Shown here piece by piece: positions 13,661 through 21,016 of a stretch of DNA of 21,737 nucleotides; positions within the stretch are counted from its first letter, which is position 1, and each line of letters starts with the position of its first letter. The notes under the pieces were generated by a model, which worked only from the letters and a program-made list of their open reading frames with translations, had not been told where the DNA came from and did not search any database. A program made the translations under genes and the position numbers. The stretch covers positions 1 to 21,737 of the forward strand of contig JBAWXE010000040.1 of NCBI GenBank assembly GCA_037144255.1, given 5' to 3'. The DNA comes from JBAWXE01 sp037144255. GTDB lineage: Bacteria > Bacteroidota > Bacteroidia > Chitinophagales > Chitinophagaceae.

Positions 13661-15865
13661 TTAATTGGTGATCAATTTTTCTAATACAGTATCATAAGCT
13701 TTCTTCCAGTCGTCTATATAACCCCAAGATGCATTATCGATAGTGATCTCTTTATTGGCACTTACTGTTCCAATCTTAGTGAATGGTATATTTCTGAGTT
13801 CAGCTTCGAACATAGCATGTATGTGTGGATTGACACTAACTACTACACGACACTGTCCTTCGCCAAACAGGAAGGCATCCTTGCGAATATTCTTATCAGT
13901 ATGGATATTAAAGCCAAGGCCATTGACCATAGCACTTTCCAGTAAAGTAGTAAACAGACCACCTTCAGAAATATCATGAGCAGATAGAATCAGTTTTTCA
14001 CCTATCAATTTTAGGATTGCCTGTTGTACTTGGTATTCTTCTTCTAGTTCAAAATGAGGAGCAGGACTATGAGTAACGCCACAAATGTGATGGAGATATT
14101 CTGAACAGTTGATGTCATTTCTGTTAACACCTACTACATATATCAGGTCGCCTACATTTTTGAAATTCAATGTCATTTTCTGATCAAGGGTGTCAAGTAC
14201 CCCTACCATACCTATTGTAGGAGTAGGGTATACAGGCCCATCTTCAGATTGATTGTAAAAACTAACGTTTCCACCAGTTACAGGAGTATCCATCTTCAGG
14301 CAAGCATCGCCCATGCCTTTGATGACATTGACGAATTGGTAGTAAACTTCGGGATTATAAGGATTTCCAAAGTTCAGGCAATTAGTAATAGCTACAGGTA
14401 CACCACCACTACAAACTATATTACGAGCTGCCTCGCTTACAGCGATCATGCCACCTTTGTAAGGATCAGCAAATACATAGCGACTGTTACAATCGGTGGT
14501 AACAGCTAGTGCTTTTTCAGTACCATGTACGCGTACAACTGCTGCATCGCTAGGTGCATTGGTATGTGTATTGCCGGTACCTACCATAGAGTCATACTGC
14601 TCATATACCCATCTTTTAGAGGCTATATTTGGTAATTGTATCAATTCTAAAGCAATTTCTTTAAGGTCAGCAGGTATTGCTATGCTTTCAGGTTTGAAAG
14701 CTTTGATCAGTTCGAAATATTTAGGTTCAGTGTATTCGCGTTCATAAACAGGAGCACCGCCACCTAATACTAAACTTTCAGCAGGCACATCTGCTACCAG
14801 TTCTCCGTTCATATAGTATTTCAGGTTTTTATCTTCTGTAACAATGCCTATTTGCACACAGTGGATATCCCATTTGTCAAATATCTTTTGCACATCAGCT
14901 TCTCGGCCTTTCTTCACTACTATAAGCATACGTTCCTGACTTTCGCTCAGTAGCATTTCCCATGGTTTCATGTTAGCCTGACGAGTAGGTACTTTATCCA
15001 AGTGTATGATCATGCCATGTTCGCCTTTGGCACTCATTTCGCTGGTAGAGCAAGTAATACCAGCTGCACCCATATCCTGCATACCAATCAATGCACCCGT
15101 AGGTATCATCTCAAGACACGCTTCTAATAATTTCTTTTCTTCAAAAGGATCGCCTACTTGTACAGCAGGTAATTGTTCAGCACTATTCTCACTGATATCG
15201 GCAGATGCAAAAGATGCGCCACCAATACCGTCTTTACCGGTAGATGCACCTACTATGAATACAGGGTTGCCTGCACCATGCGATGTGGCAGAAATAGATT
15301 CGCCTACGCGTATCACACCCACACTCATGGCATTTACCAGAGGGTTGGTCTGATAGCAATTCTCAAAGTATATTTCTCCTGCAACTGTAGGTACACCAAA
15401 ACAGTTACCATAATGACCAATACCTTTTACCACACCTTTCAACAAATGTTTGGTCTTAGGATTGTCTAAAAGACCGAAACGAAGAGAGTTAAGCGATGCA
15501 ATAGGTCGGGCACCCATAGTAAAGATATCGCGATGGATACCACCTACACCTGTAGCAGCACCCTGAAAGGGTTCGATAGCAGAAGGGTGGTTATGTGATT
15601 CTATTTTGAAAACACAACCCCAGCCGTCTCCAATATCTACCAAGCCGGCATTTTCTTCACCGGCTTTTACTAATAGTTTAGCACCATCGCGTGGCAGTGT
15701 TTTTAGCCATTTGATAGAGTTTTTGTAGCTGCAATGTTCACTCCACATTACAGAGTACATTGCCACTTCATTGAAATTGGGAGTACGGCCCAATACTTTT
15801 TTAATTTTTTCAAATTCTTCTTCGCGGAGGCCAAGTTTTTTGGCTTGTTCTAATGTTGCCTGCAT
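13661..15865 (-). CDS. purL: Phosphoribosylformylglycinamidine synthase subunit PurL (small type)
   Basis: A 734-residue cytoplasmic enzyme of purine synthesis that uses ATP and glutamine-derived ammonia to turn FGAR into FGAM. Conserved features in order: the N-terminal YSVMWSEHCSYKNS (H44), the nucleotide/metal segment ESHNHPSAIEPFQGAATGVGG (E89, H93, E98), QDMGAAGITCSTSEM, and in the second half VTGGNVSFYNQSEDG and SAHDISEGGLFTTLLE. The length is that of the small PurL, which needs PurQ and PurS; neither lies in the window. It ends flush against the folB stop codon on the opposite strand. It follows dxs on the same strand but is separated by a terminator and has its own -7 box. Confidence 0.96.
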   Translation of the reverse strand: MQATLEQAKKLGLREEEFEKIKKVLGRTPNFNEVAMYSVMWSEHCSYKNSIKWLKTLPRDGAKLLVKAGEENAGLVDIGDGWGCVFKIESHNHPSAIEPFQGAATGVGGIHRDIFTMGARPIASLNSLRFGLLDNPKTKHLLKGVVKGIGHYGNCFGVPTVAGEIYFENCYQTNPLVNAMSVGVIRVGESISATSHGAGNPVFIVGASTGKDGIGGASFASADISENSAEQLPAVQVGDPFEEKKLLEACLEMIPTGALIGMQDMGAAGITCSTSEMSAKGEHGMIIHLDKVPTRQANMKPWEMLLSESQERMLIVVKKGREADVQKIFDKWDIHCVQIGIVTEDKNLKYYMNGELVADVPAESLVLGGGAPVYEREYTEPKYFELIKAFKPESIAIPADLKEIALELIQLPNIASKRWVYEQYDSMVGTGNTHTNAPSDAAVVRVHGTEKALAVTTDCNSRYVFADPYKGGMIAVSEAARNIVCSGGVPVAITNCLNFGNPYNPEVYYQFVNVIKGMGDACLKMDTPVTGGNVSFYNQSEDGPVYPTPTIGMVGVLDTLDQKMTLNFKNVGDLIYVVGVNRNDINCSEYLHHICGVTHSPAPHFELEEEYQVQQAILKLIGEKLILSAHDISEGGLFTTLLESAMVNGLGFNIHTDKNIRKDAFLFGEGQCRVVVSVNPHIHAMFEAELRNIPFTKIGTVSANKEITIDNASWGYIDDWKKAYDTVLEKLITN

Positions 15866-15906
15866 GATATGCGGAAATGTTTTATTTGTAGGCTTAAATG
15901 AGGTTA

Positions 15907-15914
15907 CAAACCTA
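15907..15914 (-). promoter_or_regulatory. -7 box upstream of purL
   Basis: On the minus strand this reads TAGGTTTG, a full match to TAnnTTTG, 41 bases before the purL ATG and just past the dxs terminator. The nearest minus-strand TTG is 25 bases upstream of it, somewhat far. No purine-type riboswitch fold was recognised in the leader. Confidence 0.5.
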
Positions 15915-15967
15915 CATTATTTATTGAAGATTGAGGAGGCAAAAAGGCAGGTTTATATTGTGGAAAT

Positions 15968-15994
15968 AAAAAAAGGAAGCGCTTGGGCATCCTT
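15968..15994 (-). terminator. Rho-independent terminator after dxs
   Basis: On the minus strand AAGGATGC pairs with GCTTCCTT (7 bp plus one mismatch, loop CCAAGC; plus-strand 15973-15994), followed directly by a T-run (plus-strand A at 15968-15974). It lies 27 bases after the dxs stop codon and separates dxs from purL. Confidence 0.75.
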
Positions 15995-16021
15995 CAAATA
16001 TAAATATATACTAAATGTAGT

Positions 16022-17953
16022 TTATTTCACTAAAGCGCCAATTTGTACATTCACATTTTCCATAGCTCTCACAGCAGCAGCTATAGCAGCAGCATCATAT
16101 CCACATTCGCGATGTAGTTCTTCAGGTTTACCATGTTCTACTATTCGGTCGGGGATACCCAGCATTTTCAATTCTGCGGTATAGTTATGCTCATTCATGA
16201 ATTCTAGTACAGCAGTACCCAAACCACCTACAATAGTGCCATCTTCTATTGTGATGATCTTATGGTAGCGTTGTAGTACTTCGTGTAACATAGTTTCGTC
16301 TAGTGGTTTTACAAAGCGCATGTCGTAATGTGCGGGATGCAAACCTTCTGAAGCTAATATTTTACAAGCCTCTATCGCAAAGTTACCGGGATGGCCGATT
16401 GTCAATAAGGCAACTTCTCTACCATCGCATATCTTACGGCCTGTACCAGTCTCGATTTTTTCAAAAGGAGTACGCCATTCAGGCATTACGCCTTGACCGC
16501 GAGGGTAACGTATCACATAAGGTAATGTGTTCTCAGGTAGTTGTGCTGTATACATCAGGTTGCGCAGTTCTGCTTCATTCATCGGTGCACTCACAATCAT
16601 GTTAGGGATGCAACGCATGAAAGCTAGATCGTAAGCCCCGTGATGTGTAGGGCCATCATCACCTACTAATCCTGCTCTATCTAGGCAGAAAATAACAGGT
16701 AGTTTTTGCAATGCTACATCGTGTATCACCATATCGTATGCACGTTGCATGAAAGAACTGTAGATGTTGCAATATACTCTCATGCCTTGGGTGGCTAATC
16801 CTGCGCTAAGAGTTACGGCATGTTGTTCCGCAATACCTACATCAATAGCGCGATCCGGCATTTTGTCCATCATGAATTTCAATGATGAACCGGATGGCAT
16901 AGCAGGAGTAATACCCATGATCAATGGGTTTTTCTCTGCTAATTCTATTATTGTATGCCCGAATACATCCTGATATTTAGGAGGTTCAGGAACAGGAGAT
17001 ATTTTCTTATTTATTTTACCGGTGATCTTGTCAAAAGTGCCGGGGGCATGCCATAGAGTTTGATCCTTTTCAGCTAGGTCGTAACCCTTACCTTTTACAG
17101 TTTTTATATGTAGTAATTTAGGTCCCGGGATATCTCTAAGGTCTTTAAGCGTTTCTACCAGTTTTAGTACATTATGGCCATCTATAGGACCGAAATAACG
17201 CATTCCCAATGCCTCAAATAGGTTGCTGGACTTAGATATTACACCTTTTAATCCTGCTTCTACTTTTGATGCCAGTTTTTGAAAATCTTTACTTGGCAGC
17301 TTACCCAGCAGGTTCCAAACATCGTCTCGAAATTTATTGTAGGTATGAGAAGTAGTAATATCAGTTAGGTATTCTTTTAGTCCACCCACATTAGGGTCTA
17401 TGGACATGTTATTATCATTCAGAATAATCAGCACATTGGCATTGCTCACCCCAGCATGGTTCAGTGCTTCAAATGCCATACCGGCTGTCATAGCGCCATC
17501 TCCTATTACGGCTACATGTTGGCGATCTGTTTCATTCTTATATTTTGAGGCAATGGCCATTCCCAAAGCAGCAGAAATAGAAGTAGAAGAGTGCCCTACG
17601 CCAAAAGTGTCATATTCACTTTCGCTACGTTTAGGAAAACCACTTAATCCACCATATTTACGATTGGTATGGAATACTTTTCTGCGACCTGTCAAAATCT
17701 TATGGCCATAAGCCTGATGACCAACGTCCCAAACCAGTTGGTCGTAAGGGGTATTTAATACATAATGCAATGCTACAGTCAATTCCACCACACCCAGACT
17801 AGCACCAAAATGCCCTCCGTGTATACTTACACAGTCAATAATGAACTGACGCAGTTCATTACATACTTGTTGTAATTCAGCTTTTTTGACTTTTTTTAGA
17901 TCGGCCGGAAAATTGATATTACTCAAAAGCGGACCTGCTTCTATCTCATGCAT
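16022..17953 (-). CDS. dxs: 1-deoxy-D-xylulose-5-phosphate synthase
   Basis: A 643-residue cytoplasmic thiamine-diphosphate enzyme. It condenses pyruvate with glyceraldehyde-3-phosphate, the first step of the non-mevalonate isoprenoid pathway, and its product also feeds thiamine and pyridoxal synthesis. The ThDP motif is GDGAMTAGMAFEALNHAG at 151-168 with N181 after it. H48 (GGHFGASLG) is in the active site, IAEQH at 373-377 holds the catalytic glutamate E375, and DRAGLVGDDGPTHHGAYD follows. The length is close to that of other Dxs proteins. ATG at 17953 opens a short leader (MHEIEAGPLL) before the conserved LRQFIIDCVS region. A -7 box lies 26 bases upstream. The start is divergent from the CPBP gene across 224 bases. 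Confidence 0.97.
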   Translation of the reverse strand: MHEIEAGPLLSNINFPADLKKVKKAELQQVCNELRQFIIDCVSIHGGHFGASLGVVELTVALHYVLNTPYDQLVWDVGHQAYGHKILTGRRKVFHTNRKYGGLSGFPKRSESEYDTFGVGHSSTSISAALGMAIASKYKNETDRQHVAVIGDGAMTAGMAFEALNHAGVSNANVLIILNDNNMSIDPNVGGLKEYLTDITTSHTYNKFRDDVWNLLGKLPSKDFQKLASKVEAGLKGVISKSSNLFEALGMRYFGPIDGHNVLKLVETLKDLRDIPGPKLLHIKTVKGKGYDLAEKDQTLWHAPGTFDKITGKINKKISPVPEPPKYQDVFGHTIIELAEKNPLIMGITPAMPSGSSLKFMMDKMPDRAIDVGIAEQHAVTLSAGLATQGMRVYCNIYSSFMQRAYDMVIHDVALQKLPVIFCLDRAGLVGDDGPTHHGAYDLAFMRCIPNMIVSAPMNEAELRNLMYTAQLPENTLPYVIRYPRGQGVMPEWRTPFEKIETGTGRKICDGREVALLTIGHPGNFAIEACKILASEGLHPAHYDMRFVKPLDETMLHEVLQRYHKIITIEDGTIVGGLGTAVLEFMNEHNYTAELKMLGIPDRIVEHGKPEELHRECGYDAAAIAAAVRAMENVNVQIGALVK

Positions 17954-17978
17954 GCACTAACTCAGTTGTATTAATTTT

Positions 17979-17986
17979 CAAAAATA
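17979..17986 (-). promoter_or_regulatory. -7 box upstream of dxs
   Basis: On the minus strand this reads TATTTTTG, a full match to TAnnTTTG, 25 bases before the dxs ATG. A clear TTG element at the expected distance is missing, and the region is AT-rich, so chance agreement is possible. Confidence 0.4.
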
Positions 17987-18128
17987 AGCAAAGATTGGTA
18001 TGCTTTGGTTATTAATAACAGCAAAACAACGTTAATGTTCAAACTAATTGTCATATTATAGTTCATTGTAGTGTTTTTACCCCCTTTTCTAACCTGAATA
18101 TGTCAATAAGTATTGACTAAAATGAACG

Positions 18129-18156
18129 TTTTGGTATCTATACTCTATTAACTTTG
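18129..18156 (+). promoter_or_regulatory. Promoter of the CPBP-cdsA-psd group
   Basis: TTTTG at 18129-18133 and TAACTTTG at 18149-18156 (full match to TAnnTTTG) are separated by 15 bases. The box ends 21 bases before the ATG at 18178, so the transcript would have a very short leader. The in-frame TTG at 18154 lies inside the box and therefore cannot be a transcribed start codon from this promoter. Confidence 0.6.
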
Positions 18157-18177
18157 TGCCAAAATTCTACTCTGTTC

Positions 18178-19122
18178 ATGTTTAACCGTTATTGGCGTGT
18201 ATATCCGTGGTTCCTACAGTTGTTCCTGTTCATCATGATGATATTCATTCTGTTCTACTTTTTTTCCATCTTCACTTTTATACTTATTCCCAAGATCACA
18301 CATATACCGGTATCGGTAATAAGTACATTGAATGAAAATAGCCCCAGATCATATATACAGGTAGGCTTGTTGACTCAGTTCATCACACATGCCAGTATAT
18401 TTTTGTTGCCATCTTTTGTTTTTGCATATCTCACACATCCCCGTCCTGTAGAATATTTAGGGTTCAGAGCGCCCGGTAAAAAAATACATTGGTTGTTGGT
18501 GTCACTTGCTATCATTGGGGCTACTCCTGTATTTATTTACTTGGGAGGCTTATTTCAATCTATGCATTGGGGTAAATGGGCTGAAGATTCTCAAAAAACG
18601 ATTGACAATACAGAAAAGGCATTTTTTCAAATGCAGTCTTTGGGTGATTTTATTAAAGTGTTCATTACACTTGCTATTATGCCTGCTTTAGGAGAAGAAA
18701 TGCTTTTCCGTGGAGTATTGATGCGTTTCTCATTCAAGAGAAATAAGCGGATCACATTTCCCATACTCATGACTGCTTTTATGTTTGCACTACTTCATTA
18801 TAGTGCATATGGTTTTGTTTCTATCTTTTTGGCGGGTGTTTTTTTAGGCTATGTATATTATCTTACAGGCTCTCTTTGGTGTAGTGTTTTAGCTCATTTG
18901 CTGAATAATGGGATACAGGTTATTATTATTTATTTGGCTAAAGACAATTCTACTTTACAATCTGTTATGGATAATAATTTATTGCCCATATATATACCTT
19001 TGATTGGACTGGCATTATTTACTGTATCCTTTTATTTGTTATGGCAGAATAAGACACCATTACCTAATACCTGGGCGGACGATTACTCTGCTCAGGAATT
19101 ATTGGACCAAGAAAATCAATAA
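18178..19122 (+). CDS. CPBP-family intramembrane protease (Rce1-like)
   Basis: A 314-residue multi-helix membrane protein (Abi/CAAX-protease type). Counted from the ATG at 18178, motif 1 is ALGEEMLFRG (E173, E174, R178), motif 2 is FALLHYSAYGF with H207, and motif 3 is VLAHLLNNG with H240 and N243/N244. Together they form the glutamate-based intramembrane site of this family. Several hydrophobic helices surround them, and the C-terminal tail is short and polar. The frame extends upstream to a TTG at 18154, but that codon lies inside the predicted promoter box, so the ATG is chosen. It is 5 bases from cdsA, so the two are very likely co-transcribed. The substrate is unknown; roles in the family range from peptide processing to immunity against self-made bacteriocins. 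Confidence 0.9.
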   Translation: MFNRYWRVYPWFLQLFLFIMMIFILFYFFSIFTFILIPKITHIPVSVISTLNENSPRSYIQVGLLTQFITHASIFLLPSFVFAYLTHPRPVEYLGFRAPGKKIHWLLVSLAIIGATPVFIYLGGLFQSMHWGKWAEDSQKTIDNTEKAFFQMQSLGDFIKVFITLAIMPALGEEMLFRGVLMRFSFKRNKRITFPILMTAFMFALLHYSAYGFVSIFLAGVFLGYVYYLTGSLWCSVLAHLLNNGIQVIIIYLAKDNSTLQSVMDNNLLPIYIPLIGLALFTVSFYLLWQNKTPLPNTWADDYSAQELLDQENQ

Positions 19123-19127
19123 CGCTC

Positions 19128-19982
19128 ATGGCATTAAATGTACCTGTTTTCCTTACTCGTCTAGGTAGCTCCATAATCTTTGCTATTGTGATGCTGACAG
19201 GGCTTCTATGGAATGAATATGTATTTGTAATTCTATTTTTACTAGTGCAAGTCTTATGCTTTCGTGATTATATACGCTTGATGAAAAAGATTACTCCCGA
19301 TGTGTATTGGCCGGAGCAATTGCCTTACATTGTTCAGTTTGTATGCGTTATATGGACACTACTAGTGTTCATTTCCTTTAAGTCAGATCCTTTATTATTG
19401 AATGGTAAACCATGGTGGCCTTTACTTTTGTGCTTTCCTATTTTACTAATTACTACTTGCACTACATCTGTTACTACATCATGGAGAGCTGCAATGCAGT
19501 CATTGGGAGGTATGGTCTATATAGTGTTGCCTGTTATGCTATTGGTGATGATGCGTTTGCAAAGTATTCTGTTGCCTATTTCTCTGATACTTATGATTTG
19601 GACCAATGATACTATGGCTTATCTGGTAGGTTCATTTATTGGGAAAACTCCTTTTTCTGCTATTTCTCCCAATAAGACATGGGAAGGAATCATTGGAGGT
19701 GCTTTGCTTACTATTATTGGTGCAGCTATATGGGGGCATTTCACATCTTATTATACAATGATGGATTGGATGGTGCTAGCATTTTGTGCATCTGTTGCTG
19801 GTAATGTAGGTGATTTGCTTGAATCTAAATTCAAACGACTGGCTGATGTAAAAGATTCAGGAACGCTGATGCCCGGACATGGTGGGGCTATGGATCGTTT
19901 TGATTCTCTATTAGTTGCTACTCCTTTTGCTTTTTGCTACGCGTATTTTTTCATGCCTGCATTACCATTGACCATTTTTTGA
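19128..19982 (+). CDS. cdsA: Phosphatidate cytidylyltransferase
   Basis: A 284-residue inner-membrane enzyme that makes CDP-diacylglycerol from phosphatidic acid and CTP, the branch point of phospholipid synthesis. About seven hydrophobic helices are visible. The family signature is complete at residues 233-259: SKFKR, then VKDSGTLMPGHGGAMDRFD with both metal-binding aspartates. The earlier SPNKTWEG (180-187) is also conserved. It starts 5 bases after the CPBP protease stop codon and is followed 66 bases later by the phosphatidylserine decarboxylase gene, a sensible pathway grouping. Its length is typical. Confidence 0.96.
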   Translation: MALNVPVFLTRLGSSIIFAIVMLTGLLWNEYVFVILFLLVQVLCFRDYIRLMKKITPDVYWPEQLPYIVQFVCVIWTLLVFISFKSDPLLLNGKPWWPLLLCFPILLITTCTTSVTTSWRAAMQSLGGMVYIVLPVMLLVMMRLQSILLPISLILMIWTNDTMAYLVGSFIGKTPFSAISPNKTWEGIIGGALLTIIGAAIWGHFTSYYTMMDWMVLAFCASVAGNVGDLLESKFKRLADVKDSGTLMPGHGGAMDRFDSLLVATPFAFCYAYFFMPALPLTIF

Positions 19983-20002
19983 ACTAATACATACATCATT
20001 AA

Positions 20003-20028
20003 TTGTTGAATTTATCTTGTTAACTTCG
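20003..20028 (+). promoter_or_regulatory. Possible psd promoter
   Basis: TTG at 20003-20005 and TAACTTCG at 20021-20028 (one mismatch to TAnnTTTG) are 15 bases apart and end 20 bases before the psd ATG. The spacing equals that of the better box at 18129-18156. Psd may also be read through from cdsA. Confidence 0.35.
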
Positions 20029-20048
20029 AGCCTTAAATTTTTTTCGTA

Positions 20049-20702
20049 ATGCGCATTCATCGTGAAGGTTATAAATATATCCTCATAGCCACAGTACTCT
20101 GGGCCCTTATTGGTTATGTTTCCTATAGGTTTCTGTTTCAGATAGCCCTGTTATTTTATCCTATTAACCTCATATGCTTCCTGTTATGGTTTTGGATCAT
20201 TTGGTTTTTCCGCTTACCTAATAGAGTACACACTGAAGGTGCAGACCTTGCCATTTGCCCTGCAGATGGTAAAGTAGTAGTAATAGAAGAGACTTTTGAG
20301 CCTGAATATTTTAAAGACAAACGTATACAGGTATCCATATTCATGTCTCCTCTGAACGTACATATTAACCGTTGCCCTATTGCCGGCACTGTACGATATA
20401 TGAAATATCATCCGGGTAAATATCTGGTAGCTTGGCATCCCAAATCCTCAACGGAGAATGAACGTACTACGATGGTGATAGGTGGCGAAAAGACAGAATT
20501 GTTGGTTCGTCAGATAGCAGGCGCATTGGCTCGTCGTATTTGTTATTATGTACGTGAAGGTGATAAAGTGCAACAAAATGGTGAATTTGGCTTTATCCGC
20601 TTTGGTTCCAGAGTAGATATATACTTCCCTTTGGGCACCAAAATAGATGTTAAAATTGGTGATATAGTACAAGGTGGTGTCACTTTGTTAGCTCATTTAT
20701 AG
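20049..20702 (+). CDS. psd: Phosphatidylserine decarboxylase, short type
   Basis: A 217-residue pyruvoyl-dependent membrane-associated enzyme that decarboxylates phosphatidylserine to phosphatidylethanolamine. Two hydrophobic segments fill residues 11-55. The conserved ICPADGKVV (69-77) and FMSPLNVHINRCPIAG (98-113) follow. The self-cleavage site is FGSR at 185-188: the chain breaks between G186 and S187, and the serine becomes the pyruvoyl group. The short length and FGSR (in place of LGST) are typical of the compact family found in Bacteroidota, archaea and others. It follows cdsA on the same strand; phosphatidylserine synthase, the step between them, is absent from this window. The end lies just before the promoter of the Cys-rich peptide. 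Confidence 0.94.
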   Translation: MRIHREGYKYILIATVLWALIGYVSYRFLFQIALLFYPINLICFLLWFWIIWFFRLPNRVHTEGADLAICPADGKVVVIEETFEPEYFKDKRIQVSIFMSPLNVHINRCPIAGTVRYMKYHPGKYLVAWHPKSSTENERTTMVIGGEKTELLVRQIAGALARRICYYVREGDKVQQNGEFGFIRFGSRVDIYFPLGTKIDVKIGDIVQGGVTLLAHL

Positions 20703-20710
20703 TATTTTTG
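20684..20710 (+). promoter_or_regulatory. Promoter of the Cys/Lys-rich peptide gene
   Basis: TTTG at 20684-20687, inside the end of psd, and TATTTTTG at 20703-20710 (full match to TAnnTTTG) are separated by 15 bases. The box ends 30 bases before the ATG at 20741. An overlapping variant TATCTTTA at 20711-20718 has one mismatch. Confidence 0.55.
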
Positions 20711-20740
20711 TATCTTTAAAGCACTTTAAAACAAGCAAAA

Positions 20741-20935
20741 ATGAAAAAACTCACTTTATTAGTAGGAATGTTGATGATCGCTGGTGCTACTTTCGCTCAT
20801 GAAGGTAAAAGCTGCTGCAAAGGCAAAGGCGAAAAATGCTCTAAAGAAGCAAAATGTTGCAAAGACAAGAAGAATTGCACACATGAATGCAGCAAAGACA
20901 AGAAAGAAGATAAAAAAGAAGACAAAAAAGCTTAA
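20741..20935 (+). CDS. Small exported Cys/Lys-rich peptide
   Basis: A 64-residue protein with a clear signal peptide (MKKLTLLVGMLMIAGATFA, cut after residue 19). The mature 45 residues are extremely rich in Lys and contain seven cysteines (25, 26, 33, 39, 40, 46, 50), with His at 20 and 48. The last 13 residues are a run of KDKKED-like repeats. I do not recognise a named family. Clustered cysteines and histidines suggest metal binding or disulfide bonding in the periplasm, while the acidic/basic tail may be disordered; both are inference. Its own promoter and a strong terminator frame it as a separate short transcript. The reading frame is supported by the signal peptide, the promoter spacing and the terminator 25 bases after the stop. 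Confidence 0.8.
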   Translation: MKKLTLLVGMLMIAGATFAHEGKSCCKGKGEKCSKEAKCCKDKKNCTHECSKDKKEDKKEDKKA

Positions 20936-20960
20936 TTCCGATTCAATGTCATTCTATATA

Positions 20961-20996
20961 AAAGGGGCTGTTGATACAGCCCCTTTATTTTTTATG
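20961..20996 (+). terminator. Strong, probably bidirectional terminator
   Basis: A perfect 10-bp stem (AAAGGGGCTG 20961-20970 with CAGCCCCTTT 20977-20986) with loop TTGATA, followed on the plus strand by ATTTTTTAT. On the minus strand the 3' arm is followed by TTTTATATA, so it may also stop glnS transcripts, whose stop codon lies 31 bases to the right. It serves a convergent gene pair. Confidence 0.9.
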
Positions 20997-21016
20997 TTAG
21001 TCTAATAAAATAAACT

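Noticed and set aside
13661..13679. Hairpin AATTG-GTGAT-CAATT with T-run after folB
   Set aside because: Only 5 AT-rich base pairs and within the purL coding end; too weak to call a terminator.
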